From Rallus limicola (lineage: Eukaryota; Chordata; Aves; Gruiformes; Rallidae), in the NCBI GenBank assembly GCA_022605955.1, contig JAKCOZ010000014.1, positions 17,490,001 through 17,554,000 on the forward strand: a stretch of 64,000 nt of DNA, in the 5' to 3' direction. This document shows, one piece after another, positions 25,911 to 38,101 of the stretch. The position numbers and the translations under genes are program-made. The notes under the pieces are model-generated. The model was given only the letters and a program-made list of their open reading frames with translations. It was not told the DNA's origin and did no database searches. Within the stretch, counting starts at the first letter, position 1; the number at the start of each line of letters is the position of its first letter.

Positions 25911-26299
25911 TTTTTTAGCATTTAATTTCAAATTCTGAGAGAGATACGATGGGTCTGGATGATATGACACACAGAAATAAATCTTACTGCTCTCCCAATT
26001 TAACACATCGGATTTTAAGGGCATAAAAATGGTTTTCTTTCCTGTATCCCCTTTGATTACCTCCCTCTTTCAGTCTTACATGTTAATGCATTTATTCTCC
26101 ATTGTTTTGCAAAAGACCAAAGTAAAACTCAGGCATATTAACAAGATGGAAGAAGGAAACTATAGGCCCTAGGCCTCCTTTCAATTACACCAACCTGAAG
26201 GAGTAATTTAATTGAAATCAATGACATATCCCTGGTGTGAGACTTACTGACAGCTATAAGCCCTCTACTAAGAATCTAGTAAAGTAAAAGATAGTTGAT

Positions 26300-26600
26300 G
26301 GATTTGTTGTTCATTGTGTACAGGGGCAGCACCTGCTTTTCCATTTCCAACATTTAAATATTAGACCACAGTAAAACCTGCTGCTTTTTGCGGTTGCCAT
26401 TGCAAATTTGGTGCTTTGATCCAAAGGAGAAAATAAAATGTGACAATAAAGTGGTTGTCTGCCATTGGCAAATTTTAAGGAGTTCTTATTTAACAAGAAG
26501 AGACATTCTTTTCCCACTCCTTCATGGCGTTTTTGGTTTTCCCCTTCCCCCAGTGTCACTTTTAAAGCCTTCTTTCCTGAGTGATGGTAGGAAGATTAAT
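26300..26600. promoter_or_regulatory. Candidate conserved non-coding element
   Basis: A single-copy block contains CAGCACCTGCT (an E-box), GACCACAGT (Runx-like), CTTTGATCCAAAG, an imperfect palindrome that includes a TCF/LEF-like core, and a GCCATTGGCAAA NFI-like word. The open frames on both strands (82 and 95 codons) have no family resemblance. A regulatory role is inferred from motif density, not shown. Confidence 0.28.
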
Positions 26601-28951
26601 CCTTTTGCAAACAAAAAAAGACAACTGCACTCCAGGCTTTCCTTGTTGCCATCACTCTGCAACAGCTCTTTATGAAATGGTCCATATTTACAATCCAGAA
26701 AGATGAGTTTTTGAATGTGTTGGAGGCTATTAACCCTAGAGAAATAACTAGTGTTTCCATTTATCTACTACCCTGGGGTCTTCTCACTTATGTGTTATGG
26801 ATCATTGTCTGCACAGAAAATCAAGCTTAAAAAAAAAACATGAGAAAGGGCTAGGTATACACGTTAAATGTAGAGGAAAAGGGCTTCTTGCATACCTCAA
26901 AGTGCTTTCTGGGGATGCTGATATAAAGTCAAATGGAAAGTCTGGTTTTCTAAATGTCAGTGATATAGCACACTCTCAATTATGCTTCAATTTTAATTTT
27001 CATAAGTAATGCTGGCTTTCTCCCCCACTGCACCCTGCAATGTTTAATTTTGAACCATTAATTTTTTACTAATTGTTTTCCCTTTTTGATTTCCTTAGGA
27101 AAACTGCACTCAGGATTGTAGCTGGAGTGGTTTAGTTCTTTTTTTACAAGATGTATCCTGTATGAGTATATTATTATCATGACGTTATTTTTCTACTCCC
27201 TTGCATACTTTCCCCTATGTGCTACATCCATTATGGAAGAATTCATTAGCTGATTGACTCCTATCTCTTTCCTCCTGCAGCCTGGGAATGTTATCAGCTC
27301 TCAGTCTAAATCCTAGTCTAACCCAGTGTTGTATGGTTATGAAAGAGCAGGCTAAGGCTGTATTTGCTCTGCAGGATAGTGAGATCAAGCAGGAGAAAAT
27401 TGGGTCTTTGTTCAGGATCTATACTGGGCCATGTTCAGGATCTTATGTACAGCGCTGTATTTTTACAAGAAAGTAAGTTGGTATCTTCTCCACACCCACA
27501 GTAAACCATATCTTCTGGTAATGCAAATGGACATTGATCCACTGACATTACTGGAACTATTTGGATCAAAACCAACAAGGGACTTGGCCCTGTAACCCTG
27601 TTTTTCTATGCTTTTTCTTATGGAGAAGTTTCCAGTCAGAATCCACTGGCAGTGGATATGTTTTGTCATCACTGTTCAGAACGGAGGTGTGTTTGTGAGA
27701 AGCCCTTAACAGAGCAGGGCATATGTGGGCTGCAGAGACCACTGATGCAGACTTGAACACCCTTGCTGTAGACCTGCATTGGCTTACACACAGCCCAGCA
27801 CCATATTATGGAGATGTACAGTTTTCAGAAGCTGATTGCTATCTCCACCGGGCACTAGAGCACATGAAGCTACCAGCTAAGTTAGAGATGTCATTGTGAA
27901 AGCAAGAGTTATATGGTTGAGATGGTACTATCTAGTGTTTAACTGTGATGGAGGGTTATATATCAAGGAGGGACTTGTCTTTCCTGCCTCCATCTTACTG
28001 CTGCTGTGAAGCAACAGATAAAAATAACTGCCAAGAGGTTTGTTTAAGCAAACTGCATATAAAATTTCCCTAAAACACAAAAGAATGGTGCTTTCGTTAG
28101 TCCTCCTAAAATCTGAGAGCCCAAGGACAGGTGAAAAATCTTGCAGATCACTTATGACAGAGCTTTTTCTGCATCCTTTGCAGACTTCTGATCTCTAAAG
28201 ACATTTAGGGTTGCAATGCAGAAGAGAAGATGATGTTCAGCTGCTTTCCCATCAGAAATGTTTGCTTGACTCGGTTCTAGTGGGTTTTTTGCCTCGTGGC
28301 TTAGGGCGGTTAACCTACAAAATCATATCAATTGCAGGAACATAATCACCAGATTCATCTTATATCCAGTATTTCAGAATCAATAAGGCATTTTCATTTG
28401 AAATGTTAGTAAATTTATAATTTAAGACTGGCTGCAAGTTTACCAACTGCAACCTTTGGTATGCACATGGACTTCAATCCTGTGTTGTTGGTGTCATTCC
28501 TTTTCTGGGTGTATGCAAGTTATTTACCTCATTCCATCCATTTAATAACAAAAACCAGGTTATGTGTGACTAACATAGGTTTGCAAATGATGACACAGAG
28601 GATATTATCTGAACTCTTGCTTATATTTACTGCTTAGCAAATATATTCTGCTGTAGATTGGAAATTTTCTTCTCCTTTTAAGTTTTCTTTATTATAATCA
28701 GAGCAGATGTAGCTGATTAACATAAAAGGCAGACTGCAGGATGTTAAAAGGTCTCGAAATAACATTTGGAGCTTGTATAAAATTGTATCATAACTGTCAC
28801 ATATATGGTGCTATATATACATTCTTTACACAACTAGTTGATGTATCATATTTTAAAAAAACCCATTTGCACTTGGATTCAGACACATAAGTACATAAAT
28901 AAATGCATAAATAAAGATACATGGCTTGTGTTCCTTTAGACTTACAGCTCA

Positions 28952-29360
28952 CATGATGACTGGTGATTCAGTTGCAAGAAGGTGACCTTCCCCAGTATCT
29001 TTGGCGATGTCTAATAGCGGATGCTTTAGAGAGGCTGTTAAAAAATGAGAAGCATATAGTGACACTTCTATCAGTACATCCTCCCGACTTCTGTCAGTTT
29101 AACACATTAGGGGCACCTCTTGGGTTGGAGTTTGCATCTGTAATAATATTTGATAGCCATTTAAGGATTTGTCTTACATGAATTTATCTAGTAATTTTTT
29201 TTAATCTCTTCATAAATGTGTTCTCCTGTGGTCGTGAGTTCCACTGCTGAATTATTTATTGTGTTAAATTGTTCTTCTCTTTTCATTCTAATTTAAGTCC
29301 CTAGCTTTAAAAATAGTAGTGTGGCAAGTTTGATCCCTCCTGGTCTCTAATTATTGCTCC
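28952..29360 (-). mobile_element. Ancient CR1/L3-like LINE 3' fragment (antisense)
   Basis: In plus orientation this block has the landmark order of an old amniote CR1-type 3' end in reverse. GGATGCTTTAGAGAGG comes first, then a GGGGCACCTCTTGGGTTGG block. ATTTGATAGCCATTTAAGGA and CATGAATTTATCTAGTA follow, and GAGTTCCACTGCTGAATTA ends the series. The minus strand of the last part reads like a decayed reverse transcriptase tail (FNTINNSAVEL). The match is from memory of the family's general layout in reptile genomes, so the subfamily is uncertain and the ends are approximate. Confidence 0.5.
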
Positions 29361-32264
29361 AATATTTTAAGAATTATTTACGAGTGCAATTTCTGCCGGG
29401 AAAAAATATGGTTCTCTTCTTTCTAGTAGTTCTTCAGTGCTAACTAAGCTGAAGTTTCTTCTCATGTAAGATATCCTCCGCTAGCTGCCAGGAGGCAGAC
29501 AATGACAGTACCATATGTCAGTTTGTAATGTTCCCAGGTGGTAGGTAAATGATTTCCAAACACAGGAACAGATTGGTGATGTTTTAGACTCCTTGCTCTC
29601 TAAGGGAAAATTCTTTCCATACAGCTCACTGTTGTAAAAACAAGTCAATTTCTTCAAATAGTCTTCAAAAAGTTGTTTCTCAAAATGCTAAAATTAGAAC
29701 ATACCTGAACATTTCAGATAAATTAGAATAAAGAAATAAATCCTCAGTAGGAAAATGTACTGCAGAAGCTCATAGATCTCTTCCCTTTCTGTTATGCTCT
29801 CATTCATGTTTTTCAAAATTTATGTTTCTGACAAACAGGAACCTTCTGATACCTATTAGATGTATGTAAGCAGCCTCTTAAAATGAGGGTGCTTGCTAAT
29901 GGTACACCAGCATCTTTGAAAGTTTGCAAGAATTACTGGATCAATCTGCACAGCAGATTTTAGCGCTGTAAGAAATACATTTGCTGCTTGCCTTAGGGTG
30001 CCAAACCTACTATTCCTCCTTAATGCATCTCCTTTACATTTGTGCTACTATTTCAAAGCGCTTGTTAAGGGAAAGATCATTATGCCACTAGTATGTCTTC
30101 AAATTTTAAGCTATCCATTCTTCCTTCTAGGGAAAAAGCTCATTTTGGTAAGGCTGAAGATAAACAGGACTCTAAAGTGGCAGGTCATGATTTTCTGCTT
30201 CTTAAAAATGCCACAGCTGTCTAAAAACTAGATCTCTATCAACCTTGCATCTTAAAATGGGGGCGCTGAAAAAATTCCTCACTTCCCTGTAGTCTATAAA
30301 TCACTGAAGTTAGTAAAAAAGTGTTGGGTTGTTTTGGGTTTTTTTTAATTTTTGGGGTATTCTTTTTTTAAAATTCTGACTTTTTGAGAAAGAAATGATA
30401 AAATAGAAATGTGCCAATTTGGATGAAAAAACACCTGGATGTTTTTTTAGATCCAGGAGATGGGCTTCTGCACCAGGGCACGTGAAGAGAAGATCCCACA
30501 GCAGCTACTAGCCACTAACCAAGGCACTCATTTGGGATTTGAACAGGTCTGGTTAAATCATCAGTACATTGAGCATGGACTCAAGCAAGCACTGACATAT
30601 CCTATGAGTGCCTTACACTGACGTGGCTGCTTTTCCAGGACAGGAGTCTGTCAGACTCTCCAGATTCAGTTACTGTGCTTTGTGCAAGAACTCCACTGCT
30701 CTTGGCACCACAGTAATGAACCGTTGTGACTGATGGCTAGATTTTTCTCTTGTTTAGAATATGGGAAACTCAAGTTGCTCTTCAATTCAGAAGGGGCAGG
30801 AAAGTGGAACTGTCACTCACATAAGGTGTTGTTCGCCTTGATTTAAATAATCTGTGTTCAGCATGCCTCTTATTTTTCCTGAGAAAATATCAACACCTCT
30901 TTATAGAGAACAGCCAAAGACTGAAATCTCCAATTTTTTCATGCATTCCGGTTTCCTGACCAGCTATACAAAAGTATTCATTAAAGGCCCTTCCTTTGCT
31001 GAGGCAATAGATTTTAATTACATGGTACTTTTAAGAATGTGAAAAATACTGCAGTTGCTTGGCTTACAAGACCTGAGGATTGTCCTTATACTTACTGCTG
31101 CATCTAGATAGAAATATTTTACTCCTCAGAAAGGTTTCTTAACAATGCAATGACCATGCAAAACTATTTTCTCTACTTTGCCATATGCAGTCTTGCAAAG
31201 ATGTTCAAGTGGTTCAGTATGGGGAGGATACTTGTGACTACAGCACTGCAGAGTAATTAACCCTTCCCCTTTTCCCTCTGCTTCTTATCACATTGTCAAT
31301 CACATGTTCTTTCTTCTCTAAGCAATATACAAAGGGTTTTTTTCTCCTTGTCTATCTATCTCCTTTAGTCAAAATATGAAACCATATGGTTAGAGTCACA
31401 TTTTCAATCCATTGTATTAATGGGGGACAATTATTCAGCACAGATTCTGCTCCTTCCTCCATAAATTAAACTAATCCTTAGGGGAGATCCAGAATAAACT
31501 TGTGTCTTCAGTAAAATGCTGGTGATGTCTGCACAATGATACAACGGAGATTAAGAAATGAATGATACATAATCATCTGCTAAAAACAGCACTTGGCAGT
31601 GCTCAGAATTAACTGCTGACTGCTCAGATATTATAATTCTTACTGGGTACAGTAGTGGAGGTCATTGCATTTTTTATTAGTGTCTGAATGACCATGAGGT
31701 AAAAGAAGTATACTTGGTTATCACTTCATTAGAAGGATGTCTGTCCTGGTTTACAGATATGATTTCTGTCCTGTGGTATAATTTTGAGTTTTAAATCATA
31801 TTTCACTTAGTATGTAGACTAAGAGAAAGTTGGCAGCTTATAGAAGGTACATGAAACACTTGGCATTTACTGAAAAAGAAGTAAAAATTATTTTTTTTCT
31901 CTGCTAGTCTACAGATGGAAAATTTATTTTTCAAAATATTTCTGTGTAATGAAATTCTGAGATTTTATATACTTATCTTTCTTACTTTAATTGTAATGTA
32001 TGTGGGACTTAGTCTATTCAGATATTTAAAAAATAGAGGTAAATGAAACGAAATTTTATACCAGTCATGCACTGTGACATAAGCTGAGTTGAAAAGTCTG
32101 AGTCTGGTTTCACATCCAACTCTCCTTGTGAGTGAGTCAATATAATGACACTGTAATCATGTAATCTGGAACATCACGCTATGTAGATAAAAGGCAAGGA
32201 TAGATACAGAGGAAAAACATCAAATTTTGTTTCAGGGTTTGGATCCAGCATTTTAGTTGAGATC
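29361..32264. other. Non-coding desert, no gene seen
   Basis: AT-rich DNA with short T-runs near 30,340-30,370. No exon, RNA gene or clear repeat is recognised. Confidence 0.5.
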
Positions 32265-32858
32265 TGTTCTGCGTTTGGCTGGGATAGAGTTAATTTTCTT
32301 CACAGTGGCTGCCATTGGGCTGTGTTTTGGGTTTGCGTGGAAAGAGTTTTGGTAACACAGAGAAGTTTTCATTACTGCTGAGCAGTGCTCACACAGAGCC
32401 AAGGCCTTATCTGTCTCTCACACTCCCCTACCAGTGAGTAGGCTGGGGGTGCACAAAGAGTTGGGAAGGGACACAGCTGGGACAGCTGACACCAACTGAC
32501 CAAGGGGATATTCCATACCATATGATGTCATGCTCAGCAGATAAAGCTGGGGGAAGAAGAAGGATGGAGGGGACATTCCAAGTGACAATGTGTGTCTTCC
32601 CAAGTCACCGTTAGATGTGATGGAGCCCTGCTTCCCTGGGGATGGCTGAACACCTGTCTGCCCATGGGAAGTGGGGAATGAATTCCTGGTTCTGCTTTGC
32701 TTGTGTGTGAGGCTTTTGCTTTACCTGTTAAAGTGTCTTTGACTCAACCCATGAGTTTTCTCACTGCTACTCTTCTGATTCTCTCCCCCATCTCATTGCT
32801 GGGGGGAGAGTAAGTGAGCAGCTATGTGATGGTTGCCATTTGGGGTTAAACCACAAGA
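32265..32858 (+). mobile_element. Solo LTR, avian ERVL-type endogenous retrovirus
   Basis: The copy starts TGTTCTGCGTTTGGCTGGGA and continues with ATAGAGTTAATTTTCTTC. Family landmarks follow in order: GGACAGCTGAC, GGATATTCCATACCATATGA, GATGTCATGC, CTCAACCCATGAGTTTTCTC, GATTCTCTCCCCCATC and GGGGTTAAACCAC. The flanking five bases are AGATC upstream and AGGTC downstream. That is a one-mismatch candidate target-site duplication of the length expected for ERVL. No proviral gene lies beside it, so it is most simply a solo LTR left by recombination. Its promoter region has lost a clean TATA box (AGATAAA remains). Confidence 0.85.
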
Positions 32859-34261
32859 AGGTCAAACTCCCTTTATTGCTCTCAAATTTCAATTCAGAAA
32901 TTTAGGTATTACATACCCTGTTGGTAGATTCCCAGAAACCAAGCAGTTCCCACTAGCTGCTTTCCTTTTTTTTTCATGTTTTTGCTTCCCAGCATCGCTT
33001 TCAATAAATCTGCAATGCAAACTGAAACTTGATATTTAATGTAGGGAGAAACTTGTCTATTGCTACTGAAATACTGAATTTAAAGCATGGGAAATTGTGC
33101 CATCTCACTTCAGTGCATTTTGCTATTGATGATATCTCTTAGTTTAGTCCTTAAATATTGGTGGTTGCTGAAAGTGGGATCAGAACCTGAAATCAGTTCT
33201 CATTTTTCACCCTCACTTAGGCAGCCTTCTCTGGAAATCTATGTGATATAAACAAGAAGGAATTTAAACAGTACTTCGTAATTAGGTCTGTTGGAAAAAA
33301 AGAGCAGTGTGTGGTACCAAAAGGCAGTGCTGGTCTGTGTTATCTCTTAGCTGGTCCTGGCAAAGCTTCTCCAAGGGATGACACATCCCTGTTAGTCTCA
33401 TTCTCATGCAAAGCCAGTGGAAATGCTGTATGTTGGAGAAAAGAAGTGAAGATAAAAATGACAATAGAACTGTGAAATAATGCAGTAGGCCAGGTTCTGA
33501 GAAAACAGTCTGGTTTTACTCCATTTGTAGATAAAGCTGTGACTGACTTTAATCATTTCACTTGTACTAGGAATTAATTAGGACCTTAAAATTTGACCAA
33601 TACAGAATAATCACTGTAATAACCTACAATGCGAAACCTAGTTGTACTGTGGAAAGGGCAGTGATAAAAACAGGTTATAAATAACTTGGTAGACAAAACA
33701 TAAAGACAGAGACCTCTCATTGTGGCTTTATATGAAATCACTACCTCTTGATCTCTTTCCCCTTTGATTTCTTATTGAAGAACAGATAGTAATCTCACAT
33801 TAATATACTGCTTTTCACCTCAAAGCACATCAAAGAGGTATACACACATAGCAACATGTGTGTTTAATGACTCCGGATTTGTGTCCTGCATAAATATGAG
33901 GGGTTTTATAAAAGAGAAAGTAGCAAAGAAACAGAGGCTTAGAGGATGAAGTAGAAAAAAAAAAACCCACAAAACCATTTAAAATTTGTTGGGCATTTAA
34001 GTCCTTAGAGTACAATTATCCAGGTTGGACTGGTTCTGGGACAGGGATTCCTGAACTTTTTAGGTCATGTAGCTCTCAGCATTTCTGGTTTATCAATACA
34101 CAGCTGTCACCTTCATGACAATATGGTGGCAGAGATTGGGCACAGATCACTTACTCTGGCCTCCGTGCACTGGGAAGTGATCTCATCAAAACCGTTAGGG
34201 TTTTCAGTGATCTGCAAAGACCAAAGGGATCAAGTTTTTTTCATAATGCACCAACATGCAG
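32859..34261. other. Non-coding spacer, no gene seen
   Basis: The sequence just after the LTR shows no tRNA primer-binding site and no retroviral coding sequence. The rest is AT-rich single-copy-looking DNA. Confidence 0.5.
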
Positions 34262-34466
34262 CAGAACCTTTTCACAGTGAGGGTGACAGAGCCCTGGGAC
34301 AGGCTGCCCAGGGGGGTTGTGGAGTCTCCTTCTCTGGAGATATTCAAGACCCATCTGGATGCCTATCTGTGCAATATGAGCTAGGGAGCTGCTTTGGCAG
34401 GGAGGTTGGACCCGATGATCTCTCGAGGTCCCTTCCAACCCCTGTGATTCTGTGTGAATCTGTGAT
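34262..34466 (+). mobile_element. CR1 LINE, 5'-truncated 3' end (sense)
   Basis: The copy begins in the segment with TTCACAGTGAGGGTGACAGA, continues through GGGACAGGCTGCCCAGGGGG and GAGTCTCCTTCTCTGGAGAT, and ends with GGTTGGACCCGATGATCTCT, CCTTCCAACCCC and a TGTGATTCTGTG tail. About 205 bases remain. The plus and minus frames of 120-146 codons crossing it are shadows. Its last 40 bases before the tail are identical to the CR1 stub at 44.89 kb, so both belong to one subfamily. Confidence 0.95.
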
Positions 34467-37049
34467 CTGGGTGACAGTCATGCCCATCACCATGGTGGTG
34501 AGGAACTGCACAGATACCGATTTGGTGCAGCATCTGCTGCAGGTCCTGTGGCTTTGGGCTTGAGCTCCCAGTGTCAAGTACAGTGCTTGCCTGATCCTCC
34601 TGAGCTTGTGAAAACCAAGACCATAGGTCTGCCATAGGAGAGAAATGTGGAGAAAGAGGGAGCAGTTGTCCCTCCTTAGAGTCGATTGCTGTGTGGCAGC
34701 AGACATAACATGTAAGAACAATTTTGTTGTTCCTTACCTGCAATAAGCATTATACAGGGCAACCAAAGAGGGCCATCAGATAATTCAGAATGAATGGCCT
34801 GAGAGGCACATGCAATAATGCTAATGGACAAAAACACAGCTTTTGTGTTCCTTATGGTCAGAACAGAAGCACCAATGCATGAATAAAACAATAAACACCC
34901 AGAATATAGAAACTATGTCATATCTGCTTGTATATTAGAAATAAACAGCAGCTGTGTGGAAATAACAATTGGAGAACTTTGCAAAGGTTGCCCACACATG
35001 GAGTTAGCAGACAAGCTTAGTAATGGAAAATGACGTAGCAGAGTCTGAGGCAAAAGGAGGAAGTCAGCACCTGAGTATGGTTGGGGAAGGAGGTAAGGAA
35101 CACCTTTCAGGGTGTGCTCACCGCCTTGCAGAAGTGATCTGACAGGAACATCAACATGCATAGGACATAGGCAAGGAGTTTACAGTTTGATGAAACCTGT
35201 CCAAGTCTTTCTTCCTTCTCTGGACTTCAAAAAATCACCATGTCTTACTCTAAGGAATAACTGAGCTAGAAAGGTGGGCATTTTCTATTGTCTTAGCATA
35301 CAAATCATGCTTTACAAAGTCTTTTAATCTTGGCTATGTTCACTGCATTATTGTGGGATGGTATAAGCCCTGCCAATGTCAACCTTGCTTATAGAAAGCA
35401 TTAATTTTCTCAGATGAGCCCTTTCGTTTTGGCATGGGCAGCAGTTGAGCCAGACTCATTTCCCCAGGGCCCAGAGTAACTGTTACCTTTGAACTACTTT
35501 TTCCATTTTATAATGTGGCCTGATTCTATGATCATAATAGCCAAGTTGTTTGTTGTTGTTTCCATTAGCATCATGAATATCTCCCTTTGTTCTATAGTAC
35601 CATCAACCTGCGACCTACTTTGGAACCACCATTTCAGTAGTCCAGCAACTCACCATAGTCTTTGGCACAGTAAGTGTCTCCTTCCTTTGGTGAGATCTCT
35701 GCTTTAATCTGCATGGCAAACATAGGATAGAGATAGGGGACACTCTGTCTCAGAATGAAAAATTTAAAAAAAAATCTTCACTGTCTTGTCACCTACCTGG
35801 ACAAGAATTTCTTGCTTTCATCAAGAAAAAAAACATTATTAAAGCAGTGGTAACAATTTCTCTGATGTCTGTGAAGGTAAGGACATGACAACCAAATTTC
35901 TTGAATTTTGTATAGTCAGACTCAGAAACAGGGTTTATTTTTACTTAAGAGTTAGTAAAAAATGGTTTTCATTATTTTACTCCTTATATAGCGTCCAGAG
36001 ATACCTTCAGGCCTGAAGGGTTTTGAAACAATTCATCAAGGTGAATTTGTAGTAAGGACACAATAACAGCTAGTGGACAGCTGAGTGGGGGCTTAGGGAT
36101 ATTTTTTATACATGGGGAACCAGATCCTAGTCAGGGGCTACAAAATGTGGGGAAAAGTCTGCAGAGAACATCTGTAGCACTTATTTTTATCATGTGTTCC
36201 CAAGTACTATAGTTGTGTGGTAAGCAGCAATTAATTGTACCTTTGCAAAGCTGTATGTCTCTCTGGGGTGGTTTTTTTTTTTGCATTTTTGCATTATTCC
36301 AAGTTCGACCTCATCATTTGTCTACAGAACAAAGTTCAGATACCTCTGCATCTTCTCTTCAAAACTGTGAAAAGCATTCTGAGTACAATAACCAGGCAGT
36401 TTTCCTCCCAGTCTTCCTACTGGCTTTTCCTAGCTGTGAGCACAGCACTTTTATAGTTAGAGGTTTTGAAATAGGCCATGTATTCCTATCGTAACTGAAT
36501 TAGATGTCTGTCTCCTGCCCGCCTAGTTATCTCCAATACTTTAGCAAGTGCTTGTTTCCAGTCTTGGTTTCTTGCATCTATCACTCCTTCAGAAACAACC
36601 TTGGATTTTGTCCTTGCTTCACAAGTCTTTTCTTTTCCCAGACTAGTTTTTAAACACTTCCAGTACTTCCCATTTATTTGTCCCCAGCTGTCACACCATG
36701 TCAACAGATTCATGCAGTAAATATCTCAGCAATAGAATAACCTGCTAGAATGTAAATCAGAACAGAGCAGCTCAAAATCTTTCATTATTCCAATTTATGG
36801 AGCCCAAAGGTCTATAGATTTGAACCTTGATCACGGTCATCTCACAAAAAATTTGCAGATGGTCGTGTGCACCAATACATATTCTGTAACAACCTCTGTA
36901 ACTAACTAAACATGTTGTGCAGTTTCAGGGAAATTCAGTGTTAACTCTCCATAGTTTTTCTTAAATATTTCCCCTCTATTTCCTAGATAAAACCTGAAAA
37001 TACCAATAAATCATCATTTGAAATGAATGTGCGAGGCAGAAAGAAGTAG

Positions 37050-37084
37050 TCTGTGTGTATCTGTGTGTGTGTGTGTGTGTGTGA
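37050..37084. repeat. (TG)n microsatellite
   Basis: A short imperfect TGTGTGTAT block is followed by an uninterrupted TG run of about eleven units (37,062-37,083). Alternating purine-pyrimidine TG can adopt Z-DNA under supercoiling and is probably length-polymorphic. Confidence 0.9.
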
Positions 37085-37932
37085 CAGAGAGACAAAGCTT
37101 TTGGAGAATGGTATTAAACCAGCTAATATGGTTGGGCAAGCTATTAGGCTTCCCATGTTTGTGCCTGGAAACTTGTCCATTTTTCCTAACCCTATCATTT
37201 GATCTAGTAAAAGGGTGTGCCTGCCCTACAGACCTTGCTTTATCAGACCTACAACAATACTTCTTTTATGCATCGTATTTTCCTCGAATCATGACTTGCT
37301 AGCAAAGCAAAGTCATATGCAGTAATTAATGTGGCACGACAATCCTGTCAGCACAGGGGAAATTTGAATGACATGAAGGAGTGGATGTGAGACACTGAGG
37401 TCAGAAACATCCAAATGATCCACTGAAAACTAAATGAAGATTTAAGAATACACCTGTTCATCAACCTTGAGACAGCAGTGAATAAATGTGTTTCAGTAAT
37501 GATCCAAAGAAACAACAAACCATAGCCCTCTCTATTATTATGACTGAGAGGAATAAGAGAAGAAAAAATGCCATGAATTGCTTGCTGCCTGTATTGGATT
37601 AAAAAGTGAGATATCCAAACAAAGATGGAGAACGTAAAGTGAAACAATACTTCTTTTTTTGCCTGATGGGGCAAAAACTACACGCTTGACTTATGCTGAG
37701 CAAAACCTATTTATAACCATGCTCCAGCAGACTTATGGAAATATTCCTGTAATCAGATGTTCATTGCAGCATCTGGCCTTCAGTCAGGATCATGCATTTC
37801 TATTCTATACCAGAGCAACGTATGCAGTCAGGTACTTGCAGTGTGAATAAATGTCACCCAATTTTCACCTTTATTTTTAGCAAAGTGGATAAAAATTAGG
37901 GATTTGAGCTATAGAAACATCTTTTTATCTGA

Positions 37933-38101
37933 TTTTTTTTTTTTTTTGGATGCAGTTGGAGGTCATTTTAGTTTTATAAAGGTTTATAATATTTCGAAGT
38001 AGGATTATGTAGCTCTATGTATTGAAATCCACTACTACTGCTTTCATTTTATTAAAAGTTAATAAATTTGAATAAAATAAAAAATAAATTCTAAAATATT
38101 A
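37933..38101. other. T-run and AT-only patch, possible matrix-attachment DNA
   Basis: A T15 run near 37,933-37,947 is followed by a patch at 38,038-38,101 made almost only of A and T (AATAAA, TTAATAAA and AAATAAATT words). Such patches unwind easily and are a feature of matrix attachment regions, but composition alone does not prove one. Confidence 0.25.

Larger units (their letters stand above)
23412..28951. other. Non-coding spacer with candidate enhancers, no gene seen
   Basis: No coding exon or repeat was recognised. Two blocks stand out for composition (25.4-25.9 and 26.3-26.6 kb) and are listed separately. The remainder is ordinary AT-rich DNA. Confidence 0.5.

Noticed and set aside
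34123..34743. 146-codon plus frame and 120-125-codon minus frames
   Set aside because: They cross a CR1 3' end and its flank, with no family resemblance outside the repeat.
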